DNA of 64,000 nt from NCBI RefSeq assembly GCF_000731955.1, contig NZ_JNCK01000001.1, forward strand, positions 1,178,001 to 1,242,000, in the 5' to 3' direction. Position numbers and translations under genes: made by a program. Of the stretch, positions 52,070-61,197 are shown piece by piece. Origin of the DNA: Halomonas zincidurans B6. GTDB taxonomy: Bacteria > Pseudomonadota > Gammaproteobacteria > Pseudomonadales > Halomonadaceae. Position 1 is the stretch's first letter. Each line of letters begins with the position of its first letter. The notes beneath the pieces are model-generated. The model was given only the letters and a program-made list of their open reading frames with translations, ran no database searches and was not told the origin of the DNA.

Positions 52070-53451
52070 GCGCGACCGCGAACGACGCCGATACCCGGCG
52101 CGGGGTGCGCGAAGTCAACTTCGACGGACTGGTCGGGCCGACCCACAACTACGCCGGGCTGGCCCACGGCAACGTGGCGTCGATGCGCCACGGCGGGCTG
52201 GCCTCCAACCCCCGCGAGGCCGCGTTGCAGGGCCTGGCCAAGATGAAGGCGCTGGCCGACGCCGGCTACGCCCAGGGCGTGCTGCCGCCGCAGCAGCGCC
52301 CCGATCTGGGCGCGCTGCGCGATCTGGGATTCACCGGCAGCAATGCCGAGGTGCTCGAACGCGCCGCGTGCGAGGCGCCGCAATTGCTGCGTGCGGTGTG
52401 CTCGGCCTCGAGCATGTGGACGGCCAACGCCGCCACCATCACCCCGAGCCGTGACGCCGCCGACGGTCGGGCGCATTTCACCCCGGCCAATCTGCAATCG
52501 AGCTTCCATCGCTTCCTCGAGCCGCAGACCACGGCTCGGGTGCTCGCGGCAATCTTTCGCGACCCGATGCGCTTCGCCCACCATCCGGCGCTGCCGGCGA
52601 CCCCGGCGTTCGCCGACGAGGGCGCGGCCAACCACACCCGGCTCGCCGGCGAGCACGATGAGCCCGGCGTGCATCTCTACGTCTACGGTCGTCAGGCGTT
52701 CGGTGGCAATACTGAACGAGAGCCCAAGCGCTTCCCGGCGCGCCAGACGCTCGAGGCCAGCCAGGCGGTGGCTCGCCAGCACGGCCTCGGCGCGGATCAG
52801 GTGGTGTTCGCCCAGCAGCATCCCGAGGCCATCGACGCCGGGGTGTTCCACAACGACGTGATCGCGGTGGGCAACGGGCCGGTGCTGCTCTATCACGAGA
52901 TGGCCTTCCTCGACGAGCAAGGAACGCTCGACGAGCTGCGCGGCAAGATGACCACGCCGCTGATCCCGGTGCGCGTGCCCAGCGCGGCGGTGAGCCTCGA
53001 CGACGCGGTGAGCACCTACCTGTTCAACTCGCAGCTGCTTTCCGCTCCGGACGGCTCGGGGGCGATGACCCTGGTGGTGCCCGGCGAGTGCCAGGAGAAC
53101 GAGGCGGTGTGGCGGACGATCCAGAATCTGCTGCTGGCCGGTGCCAACCCGATCAGCAAGGTGATGGTCAAGGACGTCAAGCAGAGCATGCGCAACGGCG
53201 GCGGCCCGGCCTGCCTGCGCCTGCGCGTGCCGCTTTCGGAGGTCGAGCGCGCCGGGCTGTCGGGCCGGGTGCTGCTCGACGCAGCGCTGTACGACGAACT
53301 CACCGGCTGGGTCGAGCGCCATTATCGGGACTCGCTGACCCCGGCGGATCTCGCCGATCCGCGGCTCGCCGAGGAGACGCTGACCGCCCTCGACGAGTTG
53401 ACGCGAATTCTCGCCATCGGCTCGGTGTATCCGTTCCAGCTGGATGCGTGA
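52066..53451 (+). CDS. astB: N-succinylarginine dihydrolase
   Basis: 461 residues of the amidinotransferase-like fold. VNFDGLVGPTHNYAGLAHGN is the AstB signature, SSMWTANAATITPS follows, and NGGGPACLRLRVPL contains the catalytic Cys near the C-terminus. It hydrolyses N2-succinylarginine to succinylornithine, CO2 and ammonia. It is the last recognisable ast gene; astE (succinylglutamate desuccinylase) does not follow. Confidence 0.94.
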   Translation: MSATANDADTRRGVREVNFDGLVGPTHNYAGLAHGNVASMRHGGLASNPREAALQGLAKMKALADAGYAQGVLPPQQRPDLGALRDLGFTGSNAEVLERAACEAPQLLRAVCSASSMWTANAATITPSRDAADGRAHFTPANLQSSFHRFLEPQTTARVLAAIFRDPMRFAHHPALPATPAFADEGAANHTRLAGEHDEPGVHLYVYGRQAFGGNTEREPKRFPARQTLEASQAVARQHGLGADQVVFAQQHPEAIDAGVFHNDVIAVGNGPVLLYHEMAFLDEQGTLDELRGKMTTPLIPVRVPSAAVSLDDAVSTYLFNSQLLSAPDGSGAMTLVVPGECQENEAVWRTIQNLLLAGANPISKVMVKDVKQSMRNGGGPACLRLRVPLSEVERAGLSGRVLLDAALYDELTGWVERHYRDSLTPADLADPRLAEETLTALDELTRILAIGSVYPFQLDA

Positions 53452-53652
53452 CGTTGCCGTCACCAAGCCGCTGAATCCGGGCCAGGGCGGACATCCCATA
53501 CAGTCTGGCCAATGCCTGGCACACTCGATACCCGTTCTCCGGCAGTGCTGGCCTGCCAAGGCTGGCGCGCCGCTGGGGGGAAGCGCCCTGCTGCATAAGC
53601 TATCATTTCACGCTATGATGCGCTGTCACGACCACTCGCCTGGAGGAACCCA

Positions 53653-54303
53653 ATGATCAGGAAGACTCTCTCCTGTACCCTCATGGCTGTCGCCATGACC
53701 ATGGCAGCAACGATGCTTTTCTTTGCCAGCTCTGCATCGCTGCAAGCAGCTGTTACCGAGCTATCCGCAGATCAGAAAAATCGCCTGGAGCGTTCCTACT
53801 CGCCTAGTTTCGGTCCCCAGGACGCTCCCGTGACTATCGTGGAGTTTTTTGATCCCGCCTGCGAGGCTTGCCGGGCTTTCTACCCGATAGTGAAGCAGAT
53901 CCTTGCCGAGAATCCCGACGATGTCCGCCTGGTACTGAGATATACGCCATTCCATGAGAGCTCGGAAGCCGCAGTGCGCCTGCTTGAGGCTGCAAGGCTG
54001 CAAGGCGTTTTCAAGCCAGTCCTGGAGGCGATACTTGCCGCGCAGCCAGAGTGGGGGAATGGTGGACCCCGTATCGAGGCTGCCTGGGCGGCAGCGGAAG
54101 AGGCCGGTCTTGATGTGGAAAAAGCGCGCAAAAATCTTGTCAGGCCGGATATAGACGCCACCATCAATCAGGACAAGAAAGATGTGGCGGCGTTGAAGAT
54201 CATGCAAACCCCGACTTTCTTTGTCAATGGCCAGCCACTTTCCTCCTATGGCGCTCAACAGCTAAAAGACCTGGTTAGCAAGAAGATTGAATCCAGTCAG
54301 TAA
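53653..54303 (+). CDS. DsbA-family periplasmic thiol-disulfide oxidoreductase
   Basis: 216 residues with a signal peptide (LMAVAMTMAATMLFFASSAS). The thioredoxin fold has VTIVEFFDPACEACRAFYP with a C-E-A-C active site, and the cis-Pro is in MQTPTFFVNGQP. It resembles DsbA/DsbG-like or disulfide-isomerase-like proteins of the Com1/ScsC type. AGGAGG-type sequence (TGGAGGAA) precedes the start. No DsbB homologue is adjacent. A perfect hairpin terminator follows. GC is somewhat lower than in the ast operon. Confidence 0.85.
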   Translation: MIRKTLSCTLMAVAMTMAATMLFFASSASLQAAVTELSADQKNRLERSYSPSFGPQDAPVTIVEFFDPACEACRAFYPIVKQILAENPDDVRLVLRYTPFHESSEAAVRLLEAARLQGVFKPVLEAILAAQPEWGNGGPRIEAAWAAAEEAGLDVEKARKNLVRPDIDATINQDKKDVAALKIMQTPTFFVNGQPLSSYGAQQLKDLVSKKIESSQ

Positions 54304-54334
54304 TCCCGCAATCAAATAAATCCCGTAATCAAGT

Positions 54335-54372
54335 AAGCACGTATCCCTCGGCTTTGCCGGGGATACGTGCTT
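54335..54372 (+). terminator. Terminator after the DsbA-like gene
   Basis: AAGCACGTATCCC (54335-54347) and GGGATACGTGCTT (54360-54372) are exact inverted repeats of 13 bp with a 12-nt loop, followed by GTTTA. It lies 32 bp after the stop. Confidence 0.75.
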
Positions 54373-54547
54373 GTTTACCCACCAGATCGTTTGCTGAGCG
54401 GCTGACTGAAGCCAATTTAGCGCCGCCAGGCCGATGCCCGTCGTTGCTCCGTTAATGATGATCGCTTGATTTTCGAGTTTCAAATGCAGTGACGTCAAGG
54501 GCGGCAAGCCGCTAAGCTGACGCCCATCAGCACATGGAGGCATGCCT

Positions 54548-55501
54548 GTGGCCGGTAGCAGTCTGCTCACATTGATCGATGACATCGCCACGCTCCTCGA
54601 CGACGTCTCGTTGATGACCAAGGTGGCGGCGAAGAAGACCGCCGGCGTGCTGGGCGACGACCTGGCGCTCAACGCCCAGCAGGTCGCCGGGGTGAAGGCC
54701 GACCGCGAGTTGCCGGTGGTCTGGTCGGTGGCCCGCGGGTCGCTGCTCAACAAGGTGATCCTGATTCCCGCGGCGCTTCTGATCAGTGCCTTGCTGCCCT
54801 GGGCGGTGACGCTGTTGCTGATGCTCGGCGGGGCGTATCTGTGCTACGAGGGTGTCGAGAAGCTGGCGCACAAGTTCCTGCAGCGTGCCGGGGACGACGA
54901 CGAGCATCGCCGGCGGATCGCGGCGATGGCCGACGAGCAGGTCGACATGCGCGCCTTCGAGCGCGACAAGATCAAGGGCGCGGTGCGCACCGATTTCATC
55001 CTCTCCGCCGAGATCATCGTCATCACCCTGGGCACGGTGGCCGGGGTCTCGCTGGGCCAGCAGGTCGCGGTGCTGGTGGGGATCGGCCTTTTGATGACCG
55101 TCGGGGTCTACGGGCTGGTCGCCGGCATCGTCAAGCTCGACGACCTGGGGCTGTATCTCAGCCGTCGCGGGGGCCTGCTCAACGCCATCGGGCGCGGCCT
55201 GCTGGCCGGTGCGCCCTATCTGATGAAGAGCCTGTCGGTGATCGGCACGCTGGCGATGTTCCTGGTTGGCGGCGGCATCCTCACGCATGGCATCCCGGTG
55301 CTGAATCGACTCGTGGAAGGCGTCGCCGAAAGCGATTTCGCCGTCCCCGGCCTCGATGCGGTGATCCAGGGCCTCGGCCCGTCGCTGCTCAACATGCTCG
55401 TCGGGCTGATCGTTGGTGCGCTGGCGCTGGGCGCGGTGACGCTGATCGGGCGCCTGCTCGGGCGCGGCAAACCACGCCGCGGCGACAGCGAGCCCTCGTG
55501 A
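54548..55501 (+). CDS. yedI: DUF808 inner-membrane protein (YedI-like)
   Basis: 317 residues with several membrane helices. The N-terminus AGSSLLTLIDDIATLLDDVS and VAAKKTAGVLGDDLALNAQQ match the YedI family nearly exactly, and LLNKVILIPAALLISALLPW begins the membrane part. A GTG at 54548 is preferred over the ATG at 54542: it gives the usual MAGSSLL start with GGAGG 8 bp upstream. The function of the family is not established. Confidence 0.87.
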   Translation: MAGSSLLTLIDDIATLLDDVSLMTKVAAKKTAGVLGDDLALNAQQVAGVKADRELPVVWSVARGSLLNKVILIPAALLISALLPWAVTLLLMLGGAYLCYEGVEKLAHKFLQRAGDDDEHRRRIAAMADEQVDMRAFERDKIKGAVRTDFILSAEIIVITLGTVAGVSLGQQVAVLVGIGLLMTVGVYGLVAGIVKLDDLGLYLSRRGGLLNAIGRGLLAGAPYLMKSLSVIGTLAMFLVGGGILTHGIPVLNRLVEGVAESDFAVPGLDAVIQGLGPSLLNMLVGLIVGALALGAVTLIGRLLGRGKPRRGDSEPS

Positions 55502-55618
55502 GAAGGCGGCCATGGCCAGGCGGGGCCGCCAGCGTACTTTTGTCGATGATCGACTGCGCCGAGATAGCCGGTGATCGGCCGCGCCAAGACAATCGAACCC
55601 ATGACTCCAGGAGAAACG

Positions 55619-56089
55619 GTGAACGATCCCCAGTCCCCCTTGCGCCAGGCCAGTAACTTCCCGGGGAACCTGCTGCGTCGCTGCCACCAGATCAGCGTGG
55701 CGATCTTCCTCAACAAGGGCAAGCCGCTGCAAGTGACCCAGCTGCAATACATTGTGCTGGCGGCGCTGGAAGAGCGGGGCACCCTCGACCAGAGCCGCCT
55801 GGGCGGCTTGACCGCCCTCGATCGCAACACCACGGCGGTAGTGGTCAAGAAGCTCGAAGCGCGGGGACTGGTGACCCGCGAGCGCAACGCGCAGGACCGG
55901 CGTTCGATGCTGGTCACGCTGTCGGCGCAGGGCCGCGATCTGCGGCGCCGGGCCGAAGTCGTCGCCGTCGATACCCAGGACGAGCTGATGGCGCCGCTGT
56001 CGGCCGCGGAGCGCGAGACGCTGCGCGGCTTGTTGCAGAAGATCGCCGATCAGAACAATGGCTTGAGCCGGGTGCCGGTGATCAAGTGA
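55619..56089 (+). CDS. MarR-family regulator, MobR-like and intact
   Basis: 156 residues from a GTG at 55619 with AGGAGA upstream. The winged helix is LDQSRLGGLTALDRNTTAVV, then VKKLEARGLVTRERNAQDRR. It ends LLQKIADQNNGLSRVPVIK. The C-terminal two thirds match the truncated MarR at 27507-27799. The fragments of a mobA-like gene lie directly after it on the opposite strand, so this locus once paired a MobR regulator with a 3-hydroxybenzoate hydroxylase. It may now serve the intact mobA at 27968 in trans. Confidence 0.85.
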   Translation: MNDPQSPLRQASNFPGNLLRRCHQISVAIFLNKGKPLQVTQLQYIVLAALEERGTLDQSRLGGLTALDRNTTAVVVKKLEARGLVTRERNAQDRRSMLVTLSAQGRDLRRRAEVVAVDTQDELMAPLSAAERETLRGLLQKIADQNNGLSRVPVIK

Positions 56090-56095
56090 TCCCGC

Positions 56096-56489
56096 TCAAC
56101 GGGCGTCGCGCATCGACACGTTCATGCCCTGGCCGGCCTTGGGGCTGTGGGTATGACAGGCGTCGCCGGCGTCGAGCTTGTCGAGCTCGATGTACAGCCG
56201 CACCAGGAGTCTGTCGGGCTTGGCCGAGTCGCCTTCCAGCGAGCGCCCGAGTGCTTGGCGCACCCGACTGCGGGCCCCGTCGCAGCCCACCGCGTAGCGC
56301 GCCTTGATGGTTTCCTGCTGGCCTTCATGGCCCGGCTCGAGGCGCTCCAGGGTGGCCGTCACCGGGTAATCGACAGCGTCCGCCCTTGCCGCGTCGGCCA
56401 GGCCGGCAGCGATGGTCAGATCGCGCCGCCGCCGCGAGTAGTTAGGGGTCAGCCGCGAGCTGTGCCGCCAGGGTCAGCCCCGCCGGCCC
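56096..56489 (-). pseudogene. Relic of a MobA-like monooxygenase with several internal deletions
   Basis: Reverse-strand pieces line up in order with mobA (27968-29917). GPAGLTLAAQLA matches GPAGLTLATQLS of the FAD site. After a deletion, RLTPNYSRRRRD and DYPVTATLERLE, KARYAVGCDGARSRVRQALG and RSLEGDSAKPD match the middle. After another deletion RLYIELDKLDAGDACHTHSP then KAGQGMNVSMRDAR follow and end in TGA. The N-terminus, most of the substrate domain and the whole C-terminal domain are missing. It converges on the MarR gene, 6 bp from its stop. Confidence 0.85.
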
Positions 56490-56563
56490 ACGAGTAACCG
56501 TTGCGCAGGGTCACTTGGATCGCATGGGCGATTTCATCAGATGACTCGGAGATGCCGCTGGAC

Positions 56564-56671
56564 ATGGAAGCCTCGCTCAAGGAGCAGGGCATCCCCAGCA
56601 TCGAGGAACTGATGCAGGCGCTGCGGGCAGAAATCGATAAGCACCGAAAGGGTGACGGGCACCTCGATTGA
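56564..56671 (+). other. Short open frame, probably the tail of a lost gene
   Basis: A 35-residue frame (MEASLKEQGIPSIEELMQAL onwards, ending GHLD) with acidic-helical composition typical of small antitoxin-like or hypothetical proteins. No ribosome site is seen, and the frame is open further upstream without a start. It lies between the mobA relic and the HEPN gene. It may be a fragment. Confidence 0.25.
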
Positions 56672-56689
56672 ACCGGTGCCGGCCCCGTA

Positions 56690-57112
56690 TCAGGAGCGGG
56701 TCGGCATGTCGGCCAGCAGAAAGTCGCGGATGAAGCGGTGGCGGCGAGCCTTGACCACATCAAGCACCAGCGACATGTCCAGATTAAGGTAGTAGTCGTG
56801 GACCATGCGGTTACGCAGGCCAATGACGGCGTTCCAAGCCGGTTCATCCGTCTTGGCCAGCTGACCCAGGGTAATTAACTGATGGAAGGCGTCATAGGCC
56901 GAGATCGGTACCGTATGGCCCTGAAGTTTCAATAGGTGCTTGGCCTTGCCGATGGCATTCTCGGTCAGCACCTGCAAGGCATGCAATACGCCGTTCTCTT
57001 CCAGAGCATTCAGGGTGTCACCATCTTCCAGCCGACTGGCGGCCTGGTCGAGCACCGCGGATTGCCGTTCGGCGAGCTGGCGGGTTTCGGCGAGGTAGGC
57101 TTCAAGGTGCAT
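56690..57112 (-). CDS. HEPN-domain toxin-like protein (HepT/DUF86 family)
   Basis: 140 residues, mostly helical. RNRMVHDYY contains the R-x4-H-x-Y motif of HepT ribonuclease/toxin proteins, placed in the usual position about residue 105-115. HALQVLTENAIGKAKHLLKL is the central helix. In type VII toxin-antitoxin systems the partner MNT protein adds AMP to the Tyr of this motif. The partner gene overlaps it by 11 bp upstream but is frameshifted. Confidence 0.83.
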   Translation of the reverse strand: MHLEAYLAETRQLAERQSAVLDQAASRLEDGDTLNALEENGVLHALQVLTENAIGKAKHLLKLQGHTVPISAYDAFHQLITLGQLAKTDEPAWNAVIGLRNRMVHDYYLNLDMSLVLDVVKARRHRFIRDFLLADMPTRS

Positions 57113-57502
57113 AGCGCTGTTCCAGCATCCAGTGTTCCATATCGCGCCAGGTACGTGTCAGAAAGCGTGCCCACGGCAGGCCGTCATCCCCCTGCAGCGG
57201 AATGCCTTCCTCGGCCACGGCGATTCGTATCGTCAGGCCGGCACGGTGAAGATCGACGATATCCAGGCGGGCTTCCGATACCTCCAGGGCCTTCGCCAGT
57301 ACTCGGCGCAGGGTCTCGTTGCGACCAAAATACTCGAACGGGTCGTCCGGTACGGCTTGCCACTGCACGGCGATATCCCAGTCACTCGCCTCGCGGCGCG
57401 CCCGTTGGCCCGGCTGCCGATGAGTACGGCAAAGGCCAGGCCGGGGTAGTCGGCCAACGCCGCCTCCAAGGCGGACAGGGTCGTATCAAGGTCGTTGCGC
57501 AT
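57102..57502 (-). pseudogene. MNT-domain nucleotidyltransferase (MntA-type antitoxin) with a frameshift
   Basis: The first frame starts at an ATG at 57502 and carries LAFAVLIGSRANGRAA, the GS of the nucleotidyltransferase motif. The second frame carries SDWDIAVQWQAVPDDPFEYF, the DxD of the same motif, and continues to the stop at 57102. The frames meet at about 57385-57400 in a GC-rich run, where one base appears lost or two gained. Repairing this would give a normal MNT protein of about 132 residues. Either the antitoxin is broken or the site is a sequencing error. Confidence 0.78.
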
Positions 57503-57752
57503 GGTGGGCTCCCGAAGCTGCCTGCCAGCATAGCATGGCCGTTTTATTGCCGAATGGTGATGCGTTTCCGAGATCGGATTGGCTCGCCCACTGTTAAACG
57601 TCGGTGGGGGACCTGCTGATGCGAGCTGTTCAATGCTTGCTGGTCTTGCAAAAAAGCTTCAGCTTTATATTGCGACACTACCCTGGCGGCTTCGTGTCGC
57701 CCCTTGGCTCGCGCTACCATGCGCTCATCCGATGCCCCGCGAGTGAGATCCC

Positions 57753-59309
57753 ATGACCCTGGAACCGATACCGATGGCGCTGCTGGCGGCGCTGATGGCC
57801 TTCTTCGCCGGCTGGAGCCTGGCCGCCTGGCGTGGCGCGCGTCGCCTTGCGCCGCTTAAGGAGGCCAAGGCCGAGCTCGAGAAACAACTGGCCGAGCGGA
57901 CGAGCCAGCTGGACGACGCGCAAGCGGCGCAGGACGCTCAGCGCGAGGCGCTGTCCCAGGCGCAGCTCGCCCAGGCCCGGCTGGAAGCCGAGCTGACCGG
58001 GGTCCGGGCGCATCAGGCCAATCTGCGCGAAGGCTTCGACGAGCGCCTGCGCGAGCGCGACGCCGAGCGTCAGCGCCTGGACAGCCAGCGCCGCGACGCC
58101 CAGCTCGCGCTCGAGGCCCGTCAGGAGAAGGTCGCCGAGCTGCGCGAGGCGCTCAAGTCGGCGACCACCCGGCTAGAGGCCAAGCAGCAGCACTTTCGCG
58201 AGCAGTTCGAGTTGCTCAAGGAAAGCCGCGACAGCCTCAAGAAGGAGTTCGAGAATCTCGCCAACGAGATTCTCGAGCGCAAGGGCAAGGCCTTCTCGGA
58301 GCTTTCCTCGGAGCGCATAGGCGGCCTGCTGCAGCCGATCCAATCCGAGATGAAGGGCTTTCGCGAGAAGGTCGAGTCGATCCATCAGCAGGAGAGCGAG
58401 CAGCGCGTGCAACTGCGCACCGAGCTGCAGCAGCTGCAGCATCTCAACCGCGCGATCACCGATCAGGCCGACAAGCTGACCACCGCGCTGCAGGGCCAGA
58501 AGAAGATCCAGGGCAACTGGGGCGAGCTGATGCTCGAGAACGTGCTCGACGGCGCCGGGCTGCGGCTGGGCATCGACTACAAGCGCGAGGTCAGCTTCAC
58601 CACCGAGGACGGCCGCAAGCGCCCCGACGCGATCGTCTACCTGCCGCAGGGCAAGCATCTGGTGATCGACGCCAAGACCTCGCTGGCCGCCTATACGCGT
58701 TACGTCAACTGCGACGACGACGCCGAGCGCCGCCAGGCGCTCGGCGAGCATTGCCAGGCGGTGCGCGAGCGCATCAGCGAACTCGCCGATCGCCACTACC
58801 ACGACCTGCCGGGACTCAATTCGCCAGAGGTGGTGATCATGTTCGTGCCGGTGGAGTCGGCCTACGTCGAGGCGCTCAAGCACGACGAGGGGCTCTACCA
58901 GCGCGCCATCGAGAACAACGTGCTGGTCGCCACGCCGACCACGCTGCTGACCAGCCTCAATATCGTCCGCCAGCTGTGGCGCTTCGAGGACCAGAGCAAG
59001 CACACCGCCGAACTCGCCAATCGCGCCGAGAAGTTCTACGCCAAGCTGGCGACCTTCCTTGACAGCATGGAGGACGTCGGCAGAAAGCTCGACGGCGCGC
59101 GGGGCAGCTACGATCGGGCGATGAACCAGCTGGTCAGCGGCAAGGGCAACTTGATCAAGCAGACCGCCGAGTTCAAGGAACTGGGCGTAGCGGTCAAGAA
59201 GGAGCTGCCCGCCGAGCTGGTCGATCGCGCTCGCCTGGAGCTCGACAGCGGCGCAGCGGACGACGCTCGGGACGCGGCGCCGCAGGCGCATCGGCAAGCG
59301 ACGCCATAG
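57753..59309 (+). CDS. rmuC: DNA recombination protein RmuC
   Basis: 518 residues. An N-terminal membrane anchor (LLAALMAFFAGWSLAAWRGA) is followed by a long coiled coil (about 30-200) and the RmuC nuclease-like domain with QGNWGELMLENVLDGAGLR, GKHLVIDAKTSLAAYTRYV and VVIMFVPVESAYVEAL. It limits inversions and recombination at short inverted repeats. Single gene; the 250 bp upstream shows nothing else clear. Confidence 0.93.
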   Translation: MTLEPIPMALLAALMAFFAGWSLAAWRGARRLAPLKEAKAELEKQLAERTSQLDDAQAAQDAQREALSQAQLAQARLEAELTGVRAHQANLREGFDERLRERDAERQRLDSQRRDAQLALEARQEKVAELREALKSATTRLEAKQQHFREQFELLKESRDSLKKEFENLANEILERKGKAFSELSSERIGGLLQPIQSEMKGFREKVESIHQQESEQRVQLRTELQQLQHLNRAITDQADKLTTALQGQKKIQGNWGELMLENVLDGAGLRLGIDYKREVSFTTEDGRKRPDAIVYLPQGKHLVIDAKTSLAAYTRYVNCDDDAERRQALGEHCQAVRERISELADRHYHDLPGLNSPEVVIMFVPVESAYVEALKHDEGLYQRAIENNVLVATPTTLLTSLNIVRQLWRFEDQSKHTAELANRAEKFYAKLATFLDSMEDVGRKLDGARGSYDRAMNQLVSGKGNLIKQTAEFKELGVAVKKELPAELVDRARLELDSGAADDARDAAPQAHRQATP

Positions 59310-59379
59310 GAAGCCGCTAAAAACTCAAGGCACCGAGCTCGGGCCGGCCCATCGATGGGTGCCATCGGTCGCCGTCGGT

Positions 59380-60138
59380 TCAGCAATGCTGATGCTGCTT
59401 GAGACGTTCGCGCAGCCCGTTCATGTCATCGCTGAGGTAACGCCCGTCGAAATCCGCTTCTTCGTACAGCTTTTCGCGATCCAGGATCTCGACATGATCG
59501 CGATGCTTGATCAATACGTGGTCCCTTTCCAAGGCGCTCAGCGAGCGGCTGATATGCACCGAGGTAAGACCCAGTATTTCGCCCAGCACTTTTTGTGAAA
59601 TGGGCAGGTAAAAACAACCCAATTCGATGGTGTGTACACGGTTGAGACGGGTGAAGGTCTCGACGAAGAAGTGCGCGATGCGTGAACGCGCGCTGCGGTG
59701 AACCGACATCAGCATGCGTTCGCTCAGCATCGACTCCTGTCGGGACAGCGACGCCATGAGGGCTATCGTCAATGGAGTCGAACTCTCGATGATGTCGACG
59801 ATCCTGTGATGCGGAAAAGGGCAGATGACGCCCTCGGTGAGCATCCGCGCATGCGAGAGATGAGTCGCGAAGGTGAGTTCGCGCAGGCCGAGGACATCGC
59901 CGGGAAGCAGTATGTCGACGACCTGCCGGTTGCCATCGAGATTGTCGCGGCAGGTATAGGCCCAGCCGCTCTTGATAGTGTAGAGCTGATCCACCCGGTC
60001 GCCAATCGACCACAACGTCTGATTGACAATGGCGCGATAGGGGTTTTTTTCGAGTTCCCGAAGCAATTGCTGATCATGCTCACCCAACGATATAAATTGG
60101 CCGAGTTTGGTGGATATGCAACTTTCATGCTGGTACAT
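59380..60138 (-). CDS. Crp/Fnr-family transcriptional regulator
   Basis: 252 residues. The cyclic-nucleotide-like beta-barrel (VNQTLWSIGDRVDQLYTIKS, ILLPGDVLGLRELTF) precedes a C-terminal helix-turn-helix with SQKVLGEILGLTSVHISRSL. Only one Cys lies near the N-terminus, so the FNR iron-sulfur cluster is absent. The start at 60138 has AAAGG upstream; a longer in-frame start at 60246 has none. Convergent with rmuC. Target unknown. Confidence 0.82.
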   Translation of the reverse strand: MYQHESCISTKLGQFISLGEHDQQLLRELEKNPYRAIVNQTLWSIGDRVDQLYTIKSGWAYTCRDNLDGNRQVVDILLPGDVLGLRELTFATHLSHARMLTEGVICPFPHHRIVDIIESSTPLTIALMASLSRQESMLSERMLMSVHRSARSRIAHFFVETFTRLNRVHTIELGCFYLPISQKVLGEILGLTSVHISRSLSALERDHVLIKHRDHVEILDREKLYEEADFDGRYLSDDMNGLRERLKQHQHC

Positions 60139-60595
60139 TAAATCGCCTTTTGACTTCGTATAGCTGAATGAAGCAAACGGGAAGCGAGTGGCCAACCGCT
60201 GGCTGAGATAGGGTCGGAAAGGCGATTGCTTGGAAGTTTCCGCCAAGGCAGGCTCGTCTTGGTTACTATAATTTCACTACTTGTTATATTTGCTGCTTAT
60301 TACTGATCAGCTAGTTGACGAAGTGCTGAATGGCTGTGACTCGAGGCATGCCACGCGAGCAGGGGCTACAAGTGTAGGTGCTGATTCAAGATGAAACATA
60401 GTGATTTTCCCAATGAATTGTAATAAAAGGTAATGATCGAGCTGACGCTACCGTTTGTTGGTACGCTATTGATGTAAAAATTAATACTTGAGTGATGGCT
60501 CATGGCAGCTGAAGGCTCGGTGTCGATTATTGCTGTTCCAGCCGGCCGCTAGCAGAACGCCCGGCGCAGTTGTGACAGATGTTTGCAGTTGTCGC
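60139..60595. other. A/T-rich intergenic stretch, no gene seen
   Basis: Upstream of the Crp/Fnr gene the sequence is clearly poorer in GC than the rest of the window (for example around 60250-60310 and 60390-60490). It contains promoter-like A/T strings but no credible reading frame, RNA gene or repeat that I can recognise. Confidence 0.4.
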
Positions 60596-61068
60596 TCAGA
60601 AGGCGTCGTAGTGACCGCTGGCTACCTTCGACGACCGATACTGTCCGGCGAGCTCATTCTCGATGTGGCGATACAGATCGCGCAGGCCAGGCTGCATGTC
60701 GGCGACGGCCTGGCGCTGATCGATATAGAAGGCGCGCTCGGCCTCGCTGAACAGAGATAGTCGGTGGGCGGCGGCTCGCTAAACGCCCCTGACTCGCGGA
60801 GAGAGCGGCGTCGGCTCAGCACCTGGGTGGTCACCAGCACGCCCGGGTGGGGGCGAAACGACAGATTCGCGCCCAACTCGGTATATTGGTAGCTGCCTCC
60901 GCCTTTGCTGCTGGAGCCGAAGAGATCGTTGTCGTCGCTGACCAGCCAGGCCTGACTGATGGAGCCATGCACCTGCAAGGTGTCCATGGCCTCGGCGGCC
61001 AGGGCCGGCTGGCAGGCGAGTCCCGCCAGGGCTGCCAACGACCCGCGGGCCCGGAAACTATGGTTCAT
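60596..61068 (-). pseudogene. Remnant of an exported outer-membrane-type protein joined to a foreign C-terminal fragment
   Basis: The 61068 start gives a signal peptide (GSLAALAGLACQPALAAEA) and about 70 residues of porin-like sequence: TLQVHGSISQAWLVSDDNDL, GGSYQYTELGANLSFRPHPG, VTTQVLSRR. Sense then ends. In the next frame SEAERAFYIDQRQAVADMQP runs to a TGA at 60596 and looks like the end of a soluble protein I cannot name. The gene is therefore truncated and frameshifted. Confidence 0.55.
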
Positions 61069-61097
61069 CGCATTTTGCCGGGAAATGCGGCACAGAT

Positions 61098-61171
61098 CAT
61101 CGCGAACCAGCTCCCTCCCACAGCCCCCTGCCGGTTAGCTTGCCCTTGTGGGAGTGAATGTATTCGCGATG
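61098..61171. repeat. REP-like inverted pair (REPIN/BIME-like)
   Basis: CATCGCGAA (61098-61106) and TCCCACA (61116-61122) are mirrored by TGTGGGA (61147-61153) and TTCGCGATG (61163-61171). The GTGGGAG-to-TTCGCGA pattern matches the REP sequences common in Pseudomonas and related gammaproteobacteria. Two REPs thus face each other across a 24-bp centre. Confidence 0.65.
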
Positions 61172-61197
61172 GCGGCGGGCACTGTACCTCCCCGGCC

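Noticed and set aside
56449..56847. 132-codon reverse frame across the HEPN 3' end
   Set aside because: It overlaps the HEPN gene in another frame, and its right part antagonises the clear HEPN motif; the left part overlaps the mobA relic.
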